From assembly GCF_963576545.1 (NCBI RefSeq), contig NC_083646.1, positions 19,750,663-19,814,662 on the forward strand: 64,000 bases of DNA, in the 5' to 3' direction. Shown one piece after another: positions 12,716-24,061 of this stretch (its first letter is position 1; each line of letters starts with the position of its first letter). Source of the stretch: Limanda limanda. Lineage: Eukaryota > Chordata > Actinopteri > Pleuronectiformes > Pleuronectidae. Position numbers and translations under genes: made by a program. The notes below the pieces were generated by a model. The model did not search any database, had not been told where the DNA came from, and saw nothing but the letters and a program-made list of their open reading frames with translations.

Positions 12716-13090
12716 ACCTCGGCCAAGGCCGAACAATTAAATTTAATTGCATTCAATTTTAGTTGTATAGCTCCAAATCATAATATACATTATCTCAAGG
12801 CACTGCACATAGAAAAAACATACTGACTAAAATCGTTTTTCGAATTGTACACACTAGAAGATATCGGTCCCTAAATATGCCTGATTTGTTTCATCAAGAT
12901 CTATGTAAAAAAAACTGGCTCTGCTACTTTACTGAGATTTGCGTCAACATTTAATGGGTTCTTTATTGGCCCAAGTCCTTTTCTTTCAACCAGTGTCAAC
13001 AAAATGTATTTCATGGTAATCCTGATGATAAAAACAACAAATAAACATACAGACGCATCAGATGAAATGATAACCTCCTTCGCAGAGGTA
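12716..13090 (-). repeat. Dispersed repeat family B, copy 2
   Basis: The second minus-oriented copy. The left end ACCTCGGCCAAGGCC (12716) and the right end AACCTCCTTCGCAGAGGTA (about 13072-13090) are better preserved than in copy 1. Inner landmarks shared with copy 1 include CCCTAAATATGCCTGATTTG (about 12870) and CATCAAGATCTATG (about 12893). The ATGGGTTCTTTATTGGCCCAAG block (about 12954) corresponds to the AGAATGGCTTCTTCTCTGGCCC block there. A different repeat fragment interrupts it at about 12750-12838. Confidence 0.78.
12750..12838 (+). repeat. Nested fish repeat fragment inside family B copy 2
   Basis: The segment beginning ATTCAATTTTAGTTGTATAGC, followed by CCAAATCATAATATACATTATC and CTCAAGGCACTGCACATAGA, matches a very common fish interspersed repeat whose usual wording is TTCAATTTTATTTGTATAGCGCC. 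Family B copy 1 lacks this insert at the corresponding point, so it looks like a later insertion into an older element. Confidence 0.6.
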
Positions 13091-13135
13091 AGATATTTTA
13101 ATTTTCTGCTATTATATTAACACAAACCCCATATT

Positions 13136-13905
13136 TAGTAATTCCACAAATGTCTGAATGTTCATCTTATCAGCTCCCCACTTAGCATGTGTGTTATTGA
13201 TGTCCCACGGGAAGTGTAGGGTCAAACCTGGACATGCGATCCATAATAAATATTTGAATGAACAGGCACCTTGCAGTCAGTGGGGGTGGGGCAGCGTGCT
13301 AACAAGCAGTCTGTGGACGAAGGCGATTGGCCTTTTGCTGCATCTTCACACAGCAGAGGTCGGCAACTGTTGGTCAAAGCGAACCCACCGGCACTATCAT
13401 TGTTTTGGTTTATCCATATGGGCTTTTATTTTGAAAAGTTGGGAACTTGAGTCTGAAGATTGTGTCATTTTTTTAACGAACCTTTGAAATAGTCAACATG
13501 CAAACTTATATTTAAGCTAAACAGAATTCAAGCAAATTCATTTTCACTGTATGTGACTATAAAATCGGTGCAAAAAATTCTAGTTGATCATGGACGCACA
13601 GCAGTTTCCTTGCAGATAAACCAGGGAGGATGAATATAAAGTAAATATTCTTACTTCACTCTGCACCATACATAATATGATAAAACGCTCTGCACACAAC
13701 GTCCAGCAAAAGAAAAATAAGAGCTAACAATGAAAAGTGACGGTATATTGTACTGACACTTTTCATTAATGCTAATGACGTGAATAATTCTAAAGTAGTT
13801 CTGCAGTATCAACACAGATCAAGAAAACAGTGTGTTCTAAACAGGCAGGTTTAAAATGACCACTGCACTAGTGACATTAGTTCTGAACTTGTATGAACTC
13901 ATCAT
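13136..13905 (+). repeat. Dispersed repeat family A, copy 2
   Basis: The longest of the three copies. It shares, in order with 3914-4650: CTTATCAGCTCCCCACTTAG, GCATGTGTGTTATTGATG, CTTGCAGTCAGTGGGGGTGG (about 13269), AGAGGTCGGCAACTGTTGG (about 13354), AGTCAACATGCAAAC (about 13490), ATAAACCAGGGAGGATGAATAT (about 13616), GCTCTGCACACAACGTCCAGC (about 13688) and CAACACAGATCAAGAAAACAG (about 13809). It starts about 45 bp after family B copy 2. The 109-codon open frame at 13158-13487 is repeat sequence, not a supported gene. Confidence 0.75.
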
Positions 13906-14612
13906 ATACCACAGCCAGATTAATTTACATTTACCTCTATCTTACATTGAGTTTAGCTTCCCTGAGACAATGCAGTGACAACCCCGTCTGATTCTGCCTT
14001 TTACACAGCAAAATATTTTGACTTGCCGTGGTAGGGGAGAAATGTGGGTTGTAATAACACAATGATTTTATTCAAGTCTCCCAGTAAGACATGACAGGGT
14101 GACAGTGAGCCAGCTTGCACAAAACCAGGACCAGGCAGCTAAATGCAATTCAGCTCGTCACTCATTTTAATATTTACACCCACACTGTGGCATGTCGAAA
14201 TGTGGAAAATGCAGATCTGCTTTTACTGATTAGTCGGTTATGATCTGACAACATCTGAAATGGCTATAATAGTGTTGCATCTAAAAATACACAATGCTTT
14301 CCTTAAAGGGGACCTGCTATACTTTTCCCTATTTGCTGTGATATAATGAGATAGTTGTCACATCCAGAGAAAGGTGAGGATCACAATGCAGGCGCCACAT
14401 GGAAAGAAAGGTATGATGCATATTTAAAAAGGCAAGCAGGCAAACAAGCAAGGTTAAAGTGCGGAACTCACAAGCGTCTGCACCAGAAAAACGTAGGCAT
14501 AAAGAAATTCAGGGAAATAACAAACCAGAGACGCGAGGAATGTGAAGCATGAGGAAAGTCCAGATGCATTTAGAAACTGACAGAGAAGAACGGGAAGCAC
14601 AGAGACTATGAT
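13906..14612. other. Gene-free stretch
   Basis: No gene is seen. It contains a short TTAAAGGGGACCTGCTATAC fragment (annotated separately). The 65-codon frame at 14355-14552 is Lys/Arg rich and has no recognisable domain. Confidence 0.5.
14304..14356 (+). repeat. Short TTAAAGGGGACC-type repeat fragment
   Basis: TTAAAGGGGACCTGCTATAC followed by TTTTCCCTATTTGC resembles the first 50 bases of an abundant fish element that usually begins TTAAAGGGGACCTATTATGC. Only this end is recognisable here. Confidence 0.45.
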
Positions 14613-15080
14613 CACTGTATAGTCCTATACAGTGAGTTCACCATGTTGTAGTGCTGTCCAAATGTTTACTGACAATTTCCATACCCCGATAGCGCACAAT
14701 CTCTTTCCCACAATGCACCGTGAAAAGTAGTGCTCAACCAATGGTCACTAACCAAGCAATAAATACCATCATGCAGCAGAGAGACATGAGGAGCGAGGGA
14801 AGTGAAACAGCAGAAACTGCAGCAACAAACTTTATTTCTGGAAAGGTCAGAGGACATGTGTATTTCCCTAAAAGTATCAATACTAAGTGTAACATAAACA
14901 TTTAAAATCTAATTTCATAATTGAAATCTCCGTCTCCTGTAGTTGTTGTATACGACGTCATACTCCTGCAACAATGACGTAATTACCAGCACAGAGAAAA
15001 TGCCCAGAGTGTCTGAAAGCGTTTTTCTTTTAGCGATGAGCTCACTACAAAGTGCTCTATATAGAAGTCCCTATATAGTA
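14613..15080 (+). mobile_element. MITE-like element with TATA-rich inverted ends
   Basis: The left end at 14614-14633 is itself a near-perfect inverted repeat (ACTGTATAG, TC, CTATACAGT), followed by a GAGTTCACCATGTTGTAG segment. The right end has GAGCTCACTACAAAGTGC and CTATATAGAAGTCCCTATATAG (15030-15080), roughly the reverse complement of the left end. The interior phrase CCCCGATAGCGCACAAT (about 14684) and the CCCACAATGCACCGTGAAAAG block suggest a known fish MITE of about 470 bp. It is non-coding. Confidence 0.6.
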
Positions 15081-15546
15081 AAGTAGGGGTCGGTGAATGA
15101 GTTGGTGATTTGTGACACCCTCTTTCAAAACGAGGCAGGGATTATAGAGCTCAGGTGTGACACAGCATGGCAGGCACAGACAATCAGAGGAGCGAGAAAA
15201 TATGACAAAAAAAGGAACTAAAGTTAGAGGCAGACACAAGGAAAGAAGTTTCAAGGTAAAACAGGAAATAATGAAGTCAAAATACAAAGATAAATCAGTA
15301 GTTGAAACCACAGAAATGTATTCAAACATAGAAATACCAATAATAAATTGTCTCTTCAGTACAAAGGGCAAAACGCTTCAAAACCAGACAGTGGAAAAAG
15401 GATACAGAGGCTACAGGTTAGATATATGTGCAAAGACCCAATTATCTTTAGCTCTGTTGTCTTAGTGTAGACTACTCACCACACATACGTGCCCTAGAAA
15501 TAAAACGTGCATATGGTGAAAAGTGCATGAATAAGTACACCCTCAC

Positions 15547-15585
<39 letters not shown>

Positions 15586-16000
15586 TGAAGGAAAGGGTTT
15601 GAAATTACACAACAACACAACAATGACACAACGGGGCGGAAATTATTATTTACCAAACCATATAACAAAGAAATACAACACTAAAAAGTTGACAAAATTA
15701 CCCACTGAGGTAAATGAATAATCATCCAAAACAACAATCAGCCTATAAACAATTAAGCATCACAAGCAAAACAGCAGTGGCAAACGAGCTGTAAAGAAAA
15801 CAAAACAGTGGTAGAATTCTGCTGATAAACCTGTTGTATAATGTCGAAGCCTACCTGTGGCGTCTGTAACGACTGGAATAGAAACACGTGGCTCTCTGCA
15901 CAGTACGACCTAAAACACACCTGCATACTGAGAATTCGGAGTCCAGACACTCGTCTGTACATGGCGGTCAAAGAAGGGACTTATTCAATTATTATTAAAT
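15081..16000. other. Gene-free stretch with an AC microsatellite
   Basis: No gene is supported. Open frames of 102 codons (15157-15465, plus) and 104 codons (15057-15371, minus) overlap on opposite strands and have no recognisable similarity. The AC tract is listed separately. Confidence 0.5.
15550..15583 (+). repeat. (CA)17 microsatellite
   Basis: An uninterrupted CA/AC dinucleotide run of 34 bases. Confidence 0.97.
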
Positions 16001-16570
16001 ATCATTTAGCTGACAATTTTATCCAAAGTGTGTTAAACCATTAGGGTACAAACCCCGAACAGCAAGTACCAGGAAGTACATTCCCTTCATAAAGGCAAAC
16101 TACAAGTGCTATATATAAGTGCAATTTATAATTATTCTATTATGAAAAAACATTATTTTTTTATACAAAAACCAGAGTAGTCGATGGTTATTAGACATCA
16201 TCATCTTAACCAAGGTGAAGTCAGAAGAGATGTGTCTTTAGCCTGTGGCTGTAGACCATCTGCTGCCATGACTTTTCCTGGCTCCACCATTTAGGAGCCA
16301 GGAAAGCAAACAGTTGTGATTTTGTTGAGTGGCCATCTCACAGTGAGGGAGCAGTCGGCCGATTGGCAGATATGGAGCATAGTGGAGTGTAAAATACCTA
16401 CCTAATGCTCGAGTGCAGTCTGGCAGTCACATGAAGCAGGACCGAAAGACGAGGCAGAGAGTTGTAAACAATTTGGAATAGTGGAAGAAGGGGAGGTACA
16501 TGGTGTAGATCTATGGTAGCTCTAGAGGGACAAAAAGGTTGAGGAGGCGAATATTGTAGGGCTGGATTCA
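16001..16570 (+). repeat. CATTTAGCTGACG-type fish repeat, longer copy
   Basis: It begins ATCATTTAGCTGACAATTTT followed by ATCCAAAG. Next come GGGTACAAACCCCGAACAGC (about 16046), AAGTGCTATATATAAGTGC (about 16105), AGAAGAGATGTGTCTTTAGC (about 16222), TCCACCATTTAGGAGCCAGG (about 16284), TTTTGTTGAGTGGCCATCTC (about 16320) and GCCGATTGGCAGATATGGAG (about 16358). These phrases in this order mark an abundant teleost element. A reverse-oriented copy of its left part lies at 55675-55916. The left boundary is good; the right end is degraded where it meets the L1 tail. Confidence 0.78.
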
Positions 16571-16617
16571 AAAAGCTAACGATGACTATTCAAAAAATTT
16601 CTAATTCTTAGATCTGT

Positions 16618-17346
16618 ATTTTTTTTTCCTTTCAAGAAAGAGCAAGTTAAAAATACAGTTAACATAATAAACAAGGAACCAGACAAAAGAATACAAATAA
16701 AAATGAAATAAAATAAAATGAAAAAATAAAATGAAATAAAATAAATTATATAAAATGACACACAGAACTAGATGGCATGCTCATTGGAACATTGGCAAGG
16801 GGTAGTTAGACAGTGGGTTGCCTAGTGGTTGTACAGGGGTAATGGCTATACGGTTACTTTAGAGCCCTAAGAAATTGAGGGCCCTTTACAAAGTGCAAGA
16901 AGGAGGTCCACATCTCTTCAAACTGTGTATATTTCCCTTTCAGTGAATATGTTATTTTTTCCATGGCTATAACTTGTACAATGTCCTGTAGCCAGCCTTT
17001 GGTGGTCGGCCTCTGTATAGATTTCCAACATTTTGCAATAGTTCGTCTGGCTTGTAGTAGGCATAGGGTAAATTCTGTTAGCTCTGCAGAGATTAATGTC
17101 CTTTGGTATGAGTCCAAAAACGTACATTCTTGGGCACATAGCAAGAGTCACCTCTGATGTATTTAAGAGTGTCTCAACAACCTCACTCCAAAACTCTTGT
17201 ACTTTTGAACAGGACCATAAACAATGGAAAAGCTTCCCTTTATGTGTTTCACATTTAATACATACATCAGGAATATTATCATTGAAATTATTCAACAGCT
17301 CTGGAGTGATATAAAGCCTCATGGACCATTTATACTGTTACAGTCT
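16618..17346 (-). pseudogene. 5'-truncated L1-clade LINE, ORF2 C-terminus and tail
   Basis: The minus-strand frame at about 17340-17070 reads YKWSMRLYITPELL, then DVCIKCETHKGKLFHCLWSC and a QEFWSEVV block. The CxxC...H...C arrangement and the FHCLW phrase are typical of the cysteine-rich C-terminal region of L1-type ORF2. After a frameshift near 17060-17090 a second minus frame continues with LLQARRTIAKCWKS, MEKITYSLKGK and FEEMWTSFL, the usual end of that protein. Downstream is an A/T-rich 3' untranslated region with TAAAA/TGAAA units (about 16686-16752). Endonuclease and reverse transcriptase domains are absent, as expected for 5' truncation during target-primed reverse transcription. The frameshift means this copy makes no functional protein. 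Confidence 0.85.
16686..16752 (+). repeat. A-rich TAAAA/TGAAA simple repeat in the L1 tail
   Basis: Irregular tandem AAATAAAA, TGAAATAAAA and ATGAAAAAA units. They lie on the 3' side of the L1 fragment when read on its own strand. Confidence 0.8.
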
Positions 17347-18519
17347 GAAACCTGAATTAGATCTGTTTACTCTCAATTTAAATATCTGTATTAAAAAAGA
17401 TATGTGCACTGGTCCTTTAAAGTTAAATGTAATTTAAATCTTTCCAGTGCTTTTGTAACATTATACTAGATTTAATATTCTTTTACACCCACGTTCAAAC
17501 ACCTGTGGGTAACTGAACATGAATATTTATAATTAGAGTGCCTTCATCTCCTGAATGGCACTGAGAATATTTAACTCAAATAAAACCAAGTTGTTTATTG
17601 ATCACTTGAGCAGAAAAACAGCAAAACTGGACTTTAATGGCGCAGCATCATTGGAATACTAGATATTTTTTGTATAACTGTAGAGATCTGTTAAGCTTTC
17701 TTTGATCGTAATCAGTCATGCAGTGGAATGAGTGAACAGCATTGAAGGCAGCAGAGTAGGCAGACTAATGCTCCTGGAAATATGGGTTGGATACACACAG
17801 ACTCTCTGTACACAGAGACACACACACACACACATGCACACACACACACACACAACCATTTAGCTCCCTCTATCTTTCTTTTTCTTTCTCCCTTCTTTTC
17901 CTCCTTGTCTCCTCCAGAGCTCGACAACAGAGGGCGGCTTATTGAACAGAGCTCTGGGGCGGCAACACATTCCATCATTTCCAAATGAAACAAGTCTCAT
18001 TTTTCTCTTTCCTCTCACACCACCTCTTGCTTTCCTTCTCAGTCTCCATTACGCTCCTGTTGTTGAGTCACTCACTGTTGCTTTCTATATTTCCTCCTCT
18101 GTTTCATCTCCGCCACGTTTATATCATATTCCCTCTGTCTATACTCGATCTGTCCTCCTCGCTCTTCCTGTCTCCTCTGTCTCTGGACCAGGTAATTCGA
18201 TCTGCATCGTCCTCTGGGCAAACGAGATGACCCACTGCTTCCTAATTACCTCTGCACTCTCCTATTCTCCCGCCATTATTCTATTAGGATCTACTACATA
18301 ATAATCATCAGGGTGGAAATTGGATGTAATAGCTTCGAGCAGAATGTGGTATGAACAAGGATGCAGGAGACAATTAAGTAGCTTTCTTCCGCCCTCAAGT
18401 AATTCAGTCAAGTTTGTGTTAAATAGCTGCGCACAAATGGAAGAATTTTTCATGTTAAGTAAATTTCTTAACTCTAATCGAAATCATCTCCTGCTTATAG
18501 AGTGATTGATGTTTTCCTG
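17347..18519. other. Gene-free stretch
   Basis: No gene is supported. A CA microsatellite lies at 17818-17854, followed by a pyrimidine-rich block (about 17868-18180) that creates several Ser/Leu/Pro-rich chance frames, including a 119-codon one (17942-18301). The part at about 18190-18500 is rich in TAAT-type motifs (CTAATTACC, CAATTAAG, AGTAATTC), which could be enhancer sequence, but this cannot be judged without comparative data. Confidence 0.5.
17818..17854 (+). repeat. CA microsatellite with one TG interruption
   Basis: A CA/AC run of 37 bases broken once by CATGCA. Confidence 0.95.
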
Positions 18520-18945
18520 TTCCGTCCCTGCGTTTGCCTCCGACATCGTGTTTCTCCAGTCATCCCCCGGGCCTGGCTTCTACTAACTGCCCATCAGATG
18601 TCCTCGGACCCTCCCTCCTTCATCATCCCCTCACGGACCTCACCTATTCCCACTCCCCCAATCAGCCCTGCAGTATTTGTACCTGTTGACTCCTGTTGAT
18701 TCTTGCCAGAAAGTTGTTTGCTGCTTCGTTCTTCAGTTCCCAGCAGCCTCTGCTTGCCGTCCCAGCGCTTTGACCTTTTGTCTGTGATATGGACTTCTTG
18801 GACTCCTGCCTGTTCCTTATTGGAGTTTTTTTTCCTGTTTGGACTACCTTCACAGTTTCTGACCGCTGTCCGACGCACTTACTCATAAGATTTTTGCTTT
18901 ACTTTGTGTAATAAATCACTGAACTTCATTAAAGTGTAACTTCAC
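18520..18945 (+). repeat. Retroelement-terminus-like relic
   Basis: The segment is built of C/T-rich phrases such as GACTCCTGTTGATTCTTGCC (about 18689), a GGACTCCTGCCTGTTCC block (about 18799) and a terminal AATAAATCACTGAACTTCAT (about 18911). That combination, with a late AATAAA, resembles the terminal region of retroelements I have seen in fish. No coding part, primer-binding site or paired second terminus is visible, so this may be a solo or fragmentary copy. The class is uncertain. Confidence 0.45.
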
Positions 18946-21900
18946 GTCCAGCTAGGAGCCTGACTCCACCCACTGATCATTTAGAAAAAAAGCTAAAAAC
19001 CGGCCTATGGACTGAGGGGGCATGGGAGGCGGGGCTGGATGTGAGAGTGACAGTGTCATCGTTGGAGCTGGAGAGCACCTCTGCCACAGAGGACTGTTTA
19101 AAAGTGAGGGACTTCCTCCAGACTCCCTTGAAGTGGGCATCAAAGTGGTGGAGGACCGAGGTCGTTCTGAGCCACATCAGGTGGAGCTGTTGGTGCCAGC
19201 TCTGTTACACTCAAGCCTGAGCTCTTGTAGATGAGGCAGTGTGAGAGGGTATATATATATCAACCCACATATATGGTAAGAAATGATATATTAAAAACAT
19301 TAATATGTGTAATCTCAGTACAGGCATATTATTCTGTTTACAGCTCAAAAGCGCATGTAAGTGTGCAGTACCTCTTTAGGGCTGCTTCTGGTCAGTTTCA
19401 TCTTTGAGATCCTGGACAATGTACACTACTCAACTGACATTTCCAGCAATATTCCAATATTAACCCAATTGATATAATAATCTGAATAAGACATGTGGAG
19501 CAATCCGATCTTAGTTGCATTTTTAAGACAATTTATTGTTTTAATTGCATTATAACATTGTATCACAGTTTTTAATGGATTTTGTGTATTTAGGTATTTT
19601 AGAAAGCATCAAGACGTACAATTGTTCTATATTATAAAATAAAGTCATATTGAAATGCATTTTCAGTATAAAGTTCAACTGTTTCAAGCTCTCTGCCAGC
19701 GAGGCTAGATGAGATAGAAGTTACAAAGAAAAAATACAGAAAGCTACCAAATTCTACATTATTCATTCTTCTGAGTCTGATTTGTACTCAGAGAAGTAGG
19801 AATATGTTCCGAATGAAAAGGAGAAAGCCCCACAGAAAACAGCCCATTTCCTTCCTGCATTGACGTCTGCACTCACAGTCCTCACCAGCACTGACTGCAC
19901 TATATGGTTCAAAGATATAGATTTATGTTAAGGTCTGCCATGTTGCTGCTCCCCACGGTACACGCTGTCAGACCATAATAAAATCATTCTAGCATGACCT
20001 GAGTATATGGAACTTCTGTCACAACAGGTGGTGGTATATTGGGGAAGAGTGTAACCCCTGTCTCTATTCAAAGACGGTCTCTGGTGTCCCTCAGCTCTCT
20101 CCAGCTGTCCATAACTCTGACAGCTTCCCAGTCAATGCTGTGGCTGCAAGTTCACACTGTTCGCTTTCAGTGAATAGCTGTTACTCATTTTCTCTCTTAT
20201 GCATAAGCATTTTCAATAAGTGGACCTCAGGCTAAGATTTTGTTTTTGGTAAACTATAATTTGAAACACTTTTATGAACAAACAAAATAAATAGAGCATC
20301 AAACTAAATGTCTATCATTAATATATTATTTTATTAAGTGACCATAGCCCATCTAAATCGGTGTCTCTGTAATGCTCCTGCAGGGCTGAGGCCGTGTGTT
20401 CCATGGTTATCAGTTCTATGAAGTCTTTCAGCCAATTATTCATATAAAAGCAATTAATTCATAAGTTTGATTATTTTTACAGATAGGAATACCAACATTA
20501 TCAAGCGCTGTGTTTCATGCAGACTTTAATCCATCCATTCTATTTCCTAACAAGCATACTTCTGAGGATACTGATACATCTTCATTTATTATATAATTAT
20601 TTCTAACTCCTTCCCAGAATATGTATATATCATTTATATAATCCCTGTAAGCAGAGAACAAAGACACACTTTTCGGAAGGGCTGGTTAATGCGGTGAACT
20701 AAAAAAATTTAGCTTTATCTTCATTTCATTATAGTCTGTTTATTTTGTCTGCAACTTCCGTGTACTGTCTTGGTATTTGTAGTTTTGTTGTTTGTATCTG
20801 TTCTTTCTTCTTTTTGTGAACAAAAATTCTAATTAAAAAAACTAGGATTTAAAAGCTTAATACTGCTCCATTGAACTGAAGTTGTATTATTAATTAACAA
20901 TATGTCTTTATAATAATCAAAGTTTTTACATAATTGCAACAGTTGCACTGAGGCATATGCTAAAATAAAAGTGGATGATTTATTGTTACTGAGCCACCAC
21001 CGACAAAGTCATCTGGTAAACACTATTTAATGTGGTGTTTTGCTTATATATCTATATATATCTTGCAATAGGTCTAACTATATAAAGCCTTTTAGTATGT
21101 ATATACATTCAACTTGTTACTTTCTTTTGAACTATTGCTGAACCATTGCTTTTTCCTGAGATGGCATTCATTATATTCAGATGTCATTGACCCTGATGAT
21201 GTCTCTGGGTTTTCTTATAACTGCTCTGAGTAATAAACATTTCATCTTTGCCTGTTCTCTGCACCTCCCTAAAAGGAGGCCCCACTTTTCCAAGGTCCCT
21301 ACTTTTCTCCCTGATGAGATTTTTCCATGTTTTCATTGAATGCTTGAGGTTTAATTTTCATATTCTGCTGTTTTTATTGTTTTTTTATGAAAAACAATAC
21401 AATCCAACTTGACTTGAGAAACAGAGTTGTTTTTGGTGACACCCCTCCCACGTGCAGCCCAGCACATCAATACATCCATCATCTGAGGGAGGATTTTCTG
21501 CTGCTCTTTGCCAAGTGTTAGCACCATAGTTGGATTTGATATTGGAGAATGAGTTATTATGTGAAATTCTGATTAACGTCCAGCCCAGGTTAAACAGAAC
21601 CTTTGTCTTGAAACAGTTTAGAGAACATTAGTGTTGTGATGTTGTCACAGAGATAAAGAGTTAATCAGCAAACTCATTATTTCCCTGACTTACATGAAAA
21701 CACAGGTAAAATGAACTGAGCACATACACTGTAGATTTAGGACATGAAGTCAAGCTCCGCCACAATCCAGCACATCAGCTGGCAGCAGCAGAGCACAGCC
21801 CACATCAGCTGATCCCCTCCTATGCATTCAATTGACAAAGCTCATATTGTGCTCTCTATTAAGCTGCTGTAGCTGCCCACTCTTCCTGTTTACACTTCAA

Positions 21901-23559
21901 GCCACTTCACAAACCTCCTCCAGCCCAGCACCTCCTTTTCAAACTGATTCTGACATAATCAGTATTGTGTGTTTTCATTGATGCCTGCTCTGTTTCTGTG
22001 TCAGGGTCTTTGAGCTGCTCCTCCCCCTGCCTCTCTTTTCATGAAGGCTCTTGAAGGTGCAAGGTGTGCTGTCTGTACCTTAGTCTTTCCATGTATGCAT
22101 GTGGAAGGACTGGGGGGGTCGCAGAATAGAGCCATACCACCAAATATAAGTTATTGCAATCACTAAAATCTAATTTATTTTGATAAATCTTATACTGATG
22201 CACAAACACAGTATAAATCCTTGTGTAATCACTTGGTACTACTGCACTGTACATTCCTCTCCGAACAATAGTAATGTAGTAAAAGGTGTATATTATGTGC
22301 ATATTCTCTTAATTTTCTCATATATTTTATTTAATATCTTCATTTTTCTACCTCATTCTGACTGTCTGCTGCTGTAACCAGTGAATTTTCTCAGGGTGGC
22401 TTCAATAAAGTTTTATCTTACCTTATTTTCTAATGTCAAAATGTTCACAGGTCACTGTCAAAGTCAAAGAGTTTTTAAAGATGCTAAGCTATTAAAAGTA
22501 TCAGCTGTCCTAACGTTGTCTCTCAACAGTCTGAGCTTTGATATCTTCCAACGGTGTTATGTATGAGCAGCATTAAATCAATTTGCTCGGGTCTGTGTGC
22601 ATGTGAACACACTGCTGTTGGTTTCTGGGAAGCTTTCCATGACAACAACCATAACAACCATAGAGGTACAATAAAGCTTTTGAATACCTAATTAGCAACA
22701 CACCCTGAAATCAATATATCAATAAACCAGCATCACACATGTGGCTGCTACCTTGCTTGCGGCTTTTGTACGTGCACACTCCGAGCACAGCATAATTTTC
22801 ATTAGCATTACAAAGATAAACATGCACAGAGGTGTCCTCCTGCTGCATCTCATATAAGCTACAGCAAATGGCACAGTTACTGTGCAGGCAGCGGTGCCGT
22901 GTGATGCAATAAAAGTTAAACAAAATTAAAAGGTAGCAGCTGTAGCATAAAAATAGAAAGTATGCCAAGGTTTCAACACATTATGTGAGTTGAATGTTAC
23001 TATCCAGATTTTCAACCTCAAAGCCGTATCTACAATGTGTCGTGCACATTTGAAAATCCATGTCAAATATCAGATCAGCAATGAATATATATTTTGTAGC
23101 AAGGTAGGAAACCAGTAAGGGTCATATTTTCTTGCTGCACTAATGTTATAATATGGATTTTAAAACTTGTGACACCACCTGGATGAAAAATGGAAAACAT
23201 AAAAAAACAAAACAGAAGATGAACCTTAATGAACATATCCCATTTATTCCAATTAGAGTTGCTCGCCCAGTATAAACAACTTTGTCCAGTTTTTACAAAC
23301 ACTTTCTTTATTTCTAAACTCACTTAATCAGTGCAGACCATCTGCTTGCACACATAACATCTTGATAGGGATTTTAGATAAATATTACACTTAACCGTGC
23401 AACGGAAACATATGCTCATCTCCAAGTTCATCATTTTAATTTGGGTTATTACTTAAAAAGCTTCACATGCTCTTATGTTCAGGATACACATCACTTTCCT
23501 CGTATTGTCCACTGCTACAGCTCCTCTTTTCAGTCTCTGTCTGAAATGCTATGATTTCA
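18946..23559. other. Gene-free stretch, 4.6 kb
   Basis: No gene, RNA or confident repeat. The stretch is AT-rich from about 19250 to 21420, and short TATATA runs occur at about 19245 and 21045-21062. Open frames stay under about 90 codons with no recognised similarity. Confidence 0.55.
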
Positions 23560-23705
23560 GCTTCTGTCCCTTTAAGACCCCCTCTCTTAAGCCCAGTCCA
23601 CTCTGTCTCACTTTGCCTGCCTTTGTTGGGGGTGTGGCAGACTAATCGCTAGGTGTGCATATGCATTATGATGTCACGTGACATTATGGTGTTGGAGAAA
23701 TGTTT
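23560..23705 (+). repeat. Probable relic of a fish interspersed repeat
   Basis: CTGTCCCTTTAAGACCCCCTC, then TTAAGCCCAGTCCACTCTG, and later CATTATGATGTCACGTGACA and TTATGGTGTTGGAG, follow the order of the internal part of the TTAAAGGGGAC fish element whose first end appears at 14304. Both boundaries are unclear. Confidence 0.4.
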
Positions 23706-24042
23706 GCTGAACTACAGACAAGGCGTTTCAGGATCTTCAAGCAATGTTTTCTGTTTCCCTTAATCACAGAATGCTGTGAGAATCAAAAAACCTCTAATGG
23801 CCAAGTAAAGGATAGGAATATATATCAGCAGCTGATATTGACTCTTTTACAGTGGCCATGCTAAAGGATCTAAAAGAGACTTCCAGGTTTCAAGTTGTTC
23901 AGTTCATGTTGTTGATGGAACATGTTATTGTCACTGCATACATGCAGGAGGGATTTGTCCAGAAACAGCAAATTTACTGTCTTACTGAAAGTGCCACATG
24001 GAGAAAGTTTCAGGACAGATGTTAATACTCACCATGACTCCA

Positions 24043-24061
24043 ACACACACACACACACACA
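24043..24061 (+). repeat. CA microsatellite
   Basis: An uninterrupted CA/AC run of 19 bases. Confidence 0.93.

Noticed and set aside
13158..13487. A 109-codon open frame
   Set aside because: It lies inside dispersed repeat family A, and the equivalent region of copy 1 is not open in the same way.
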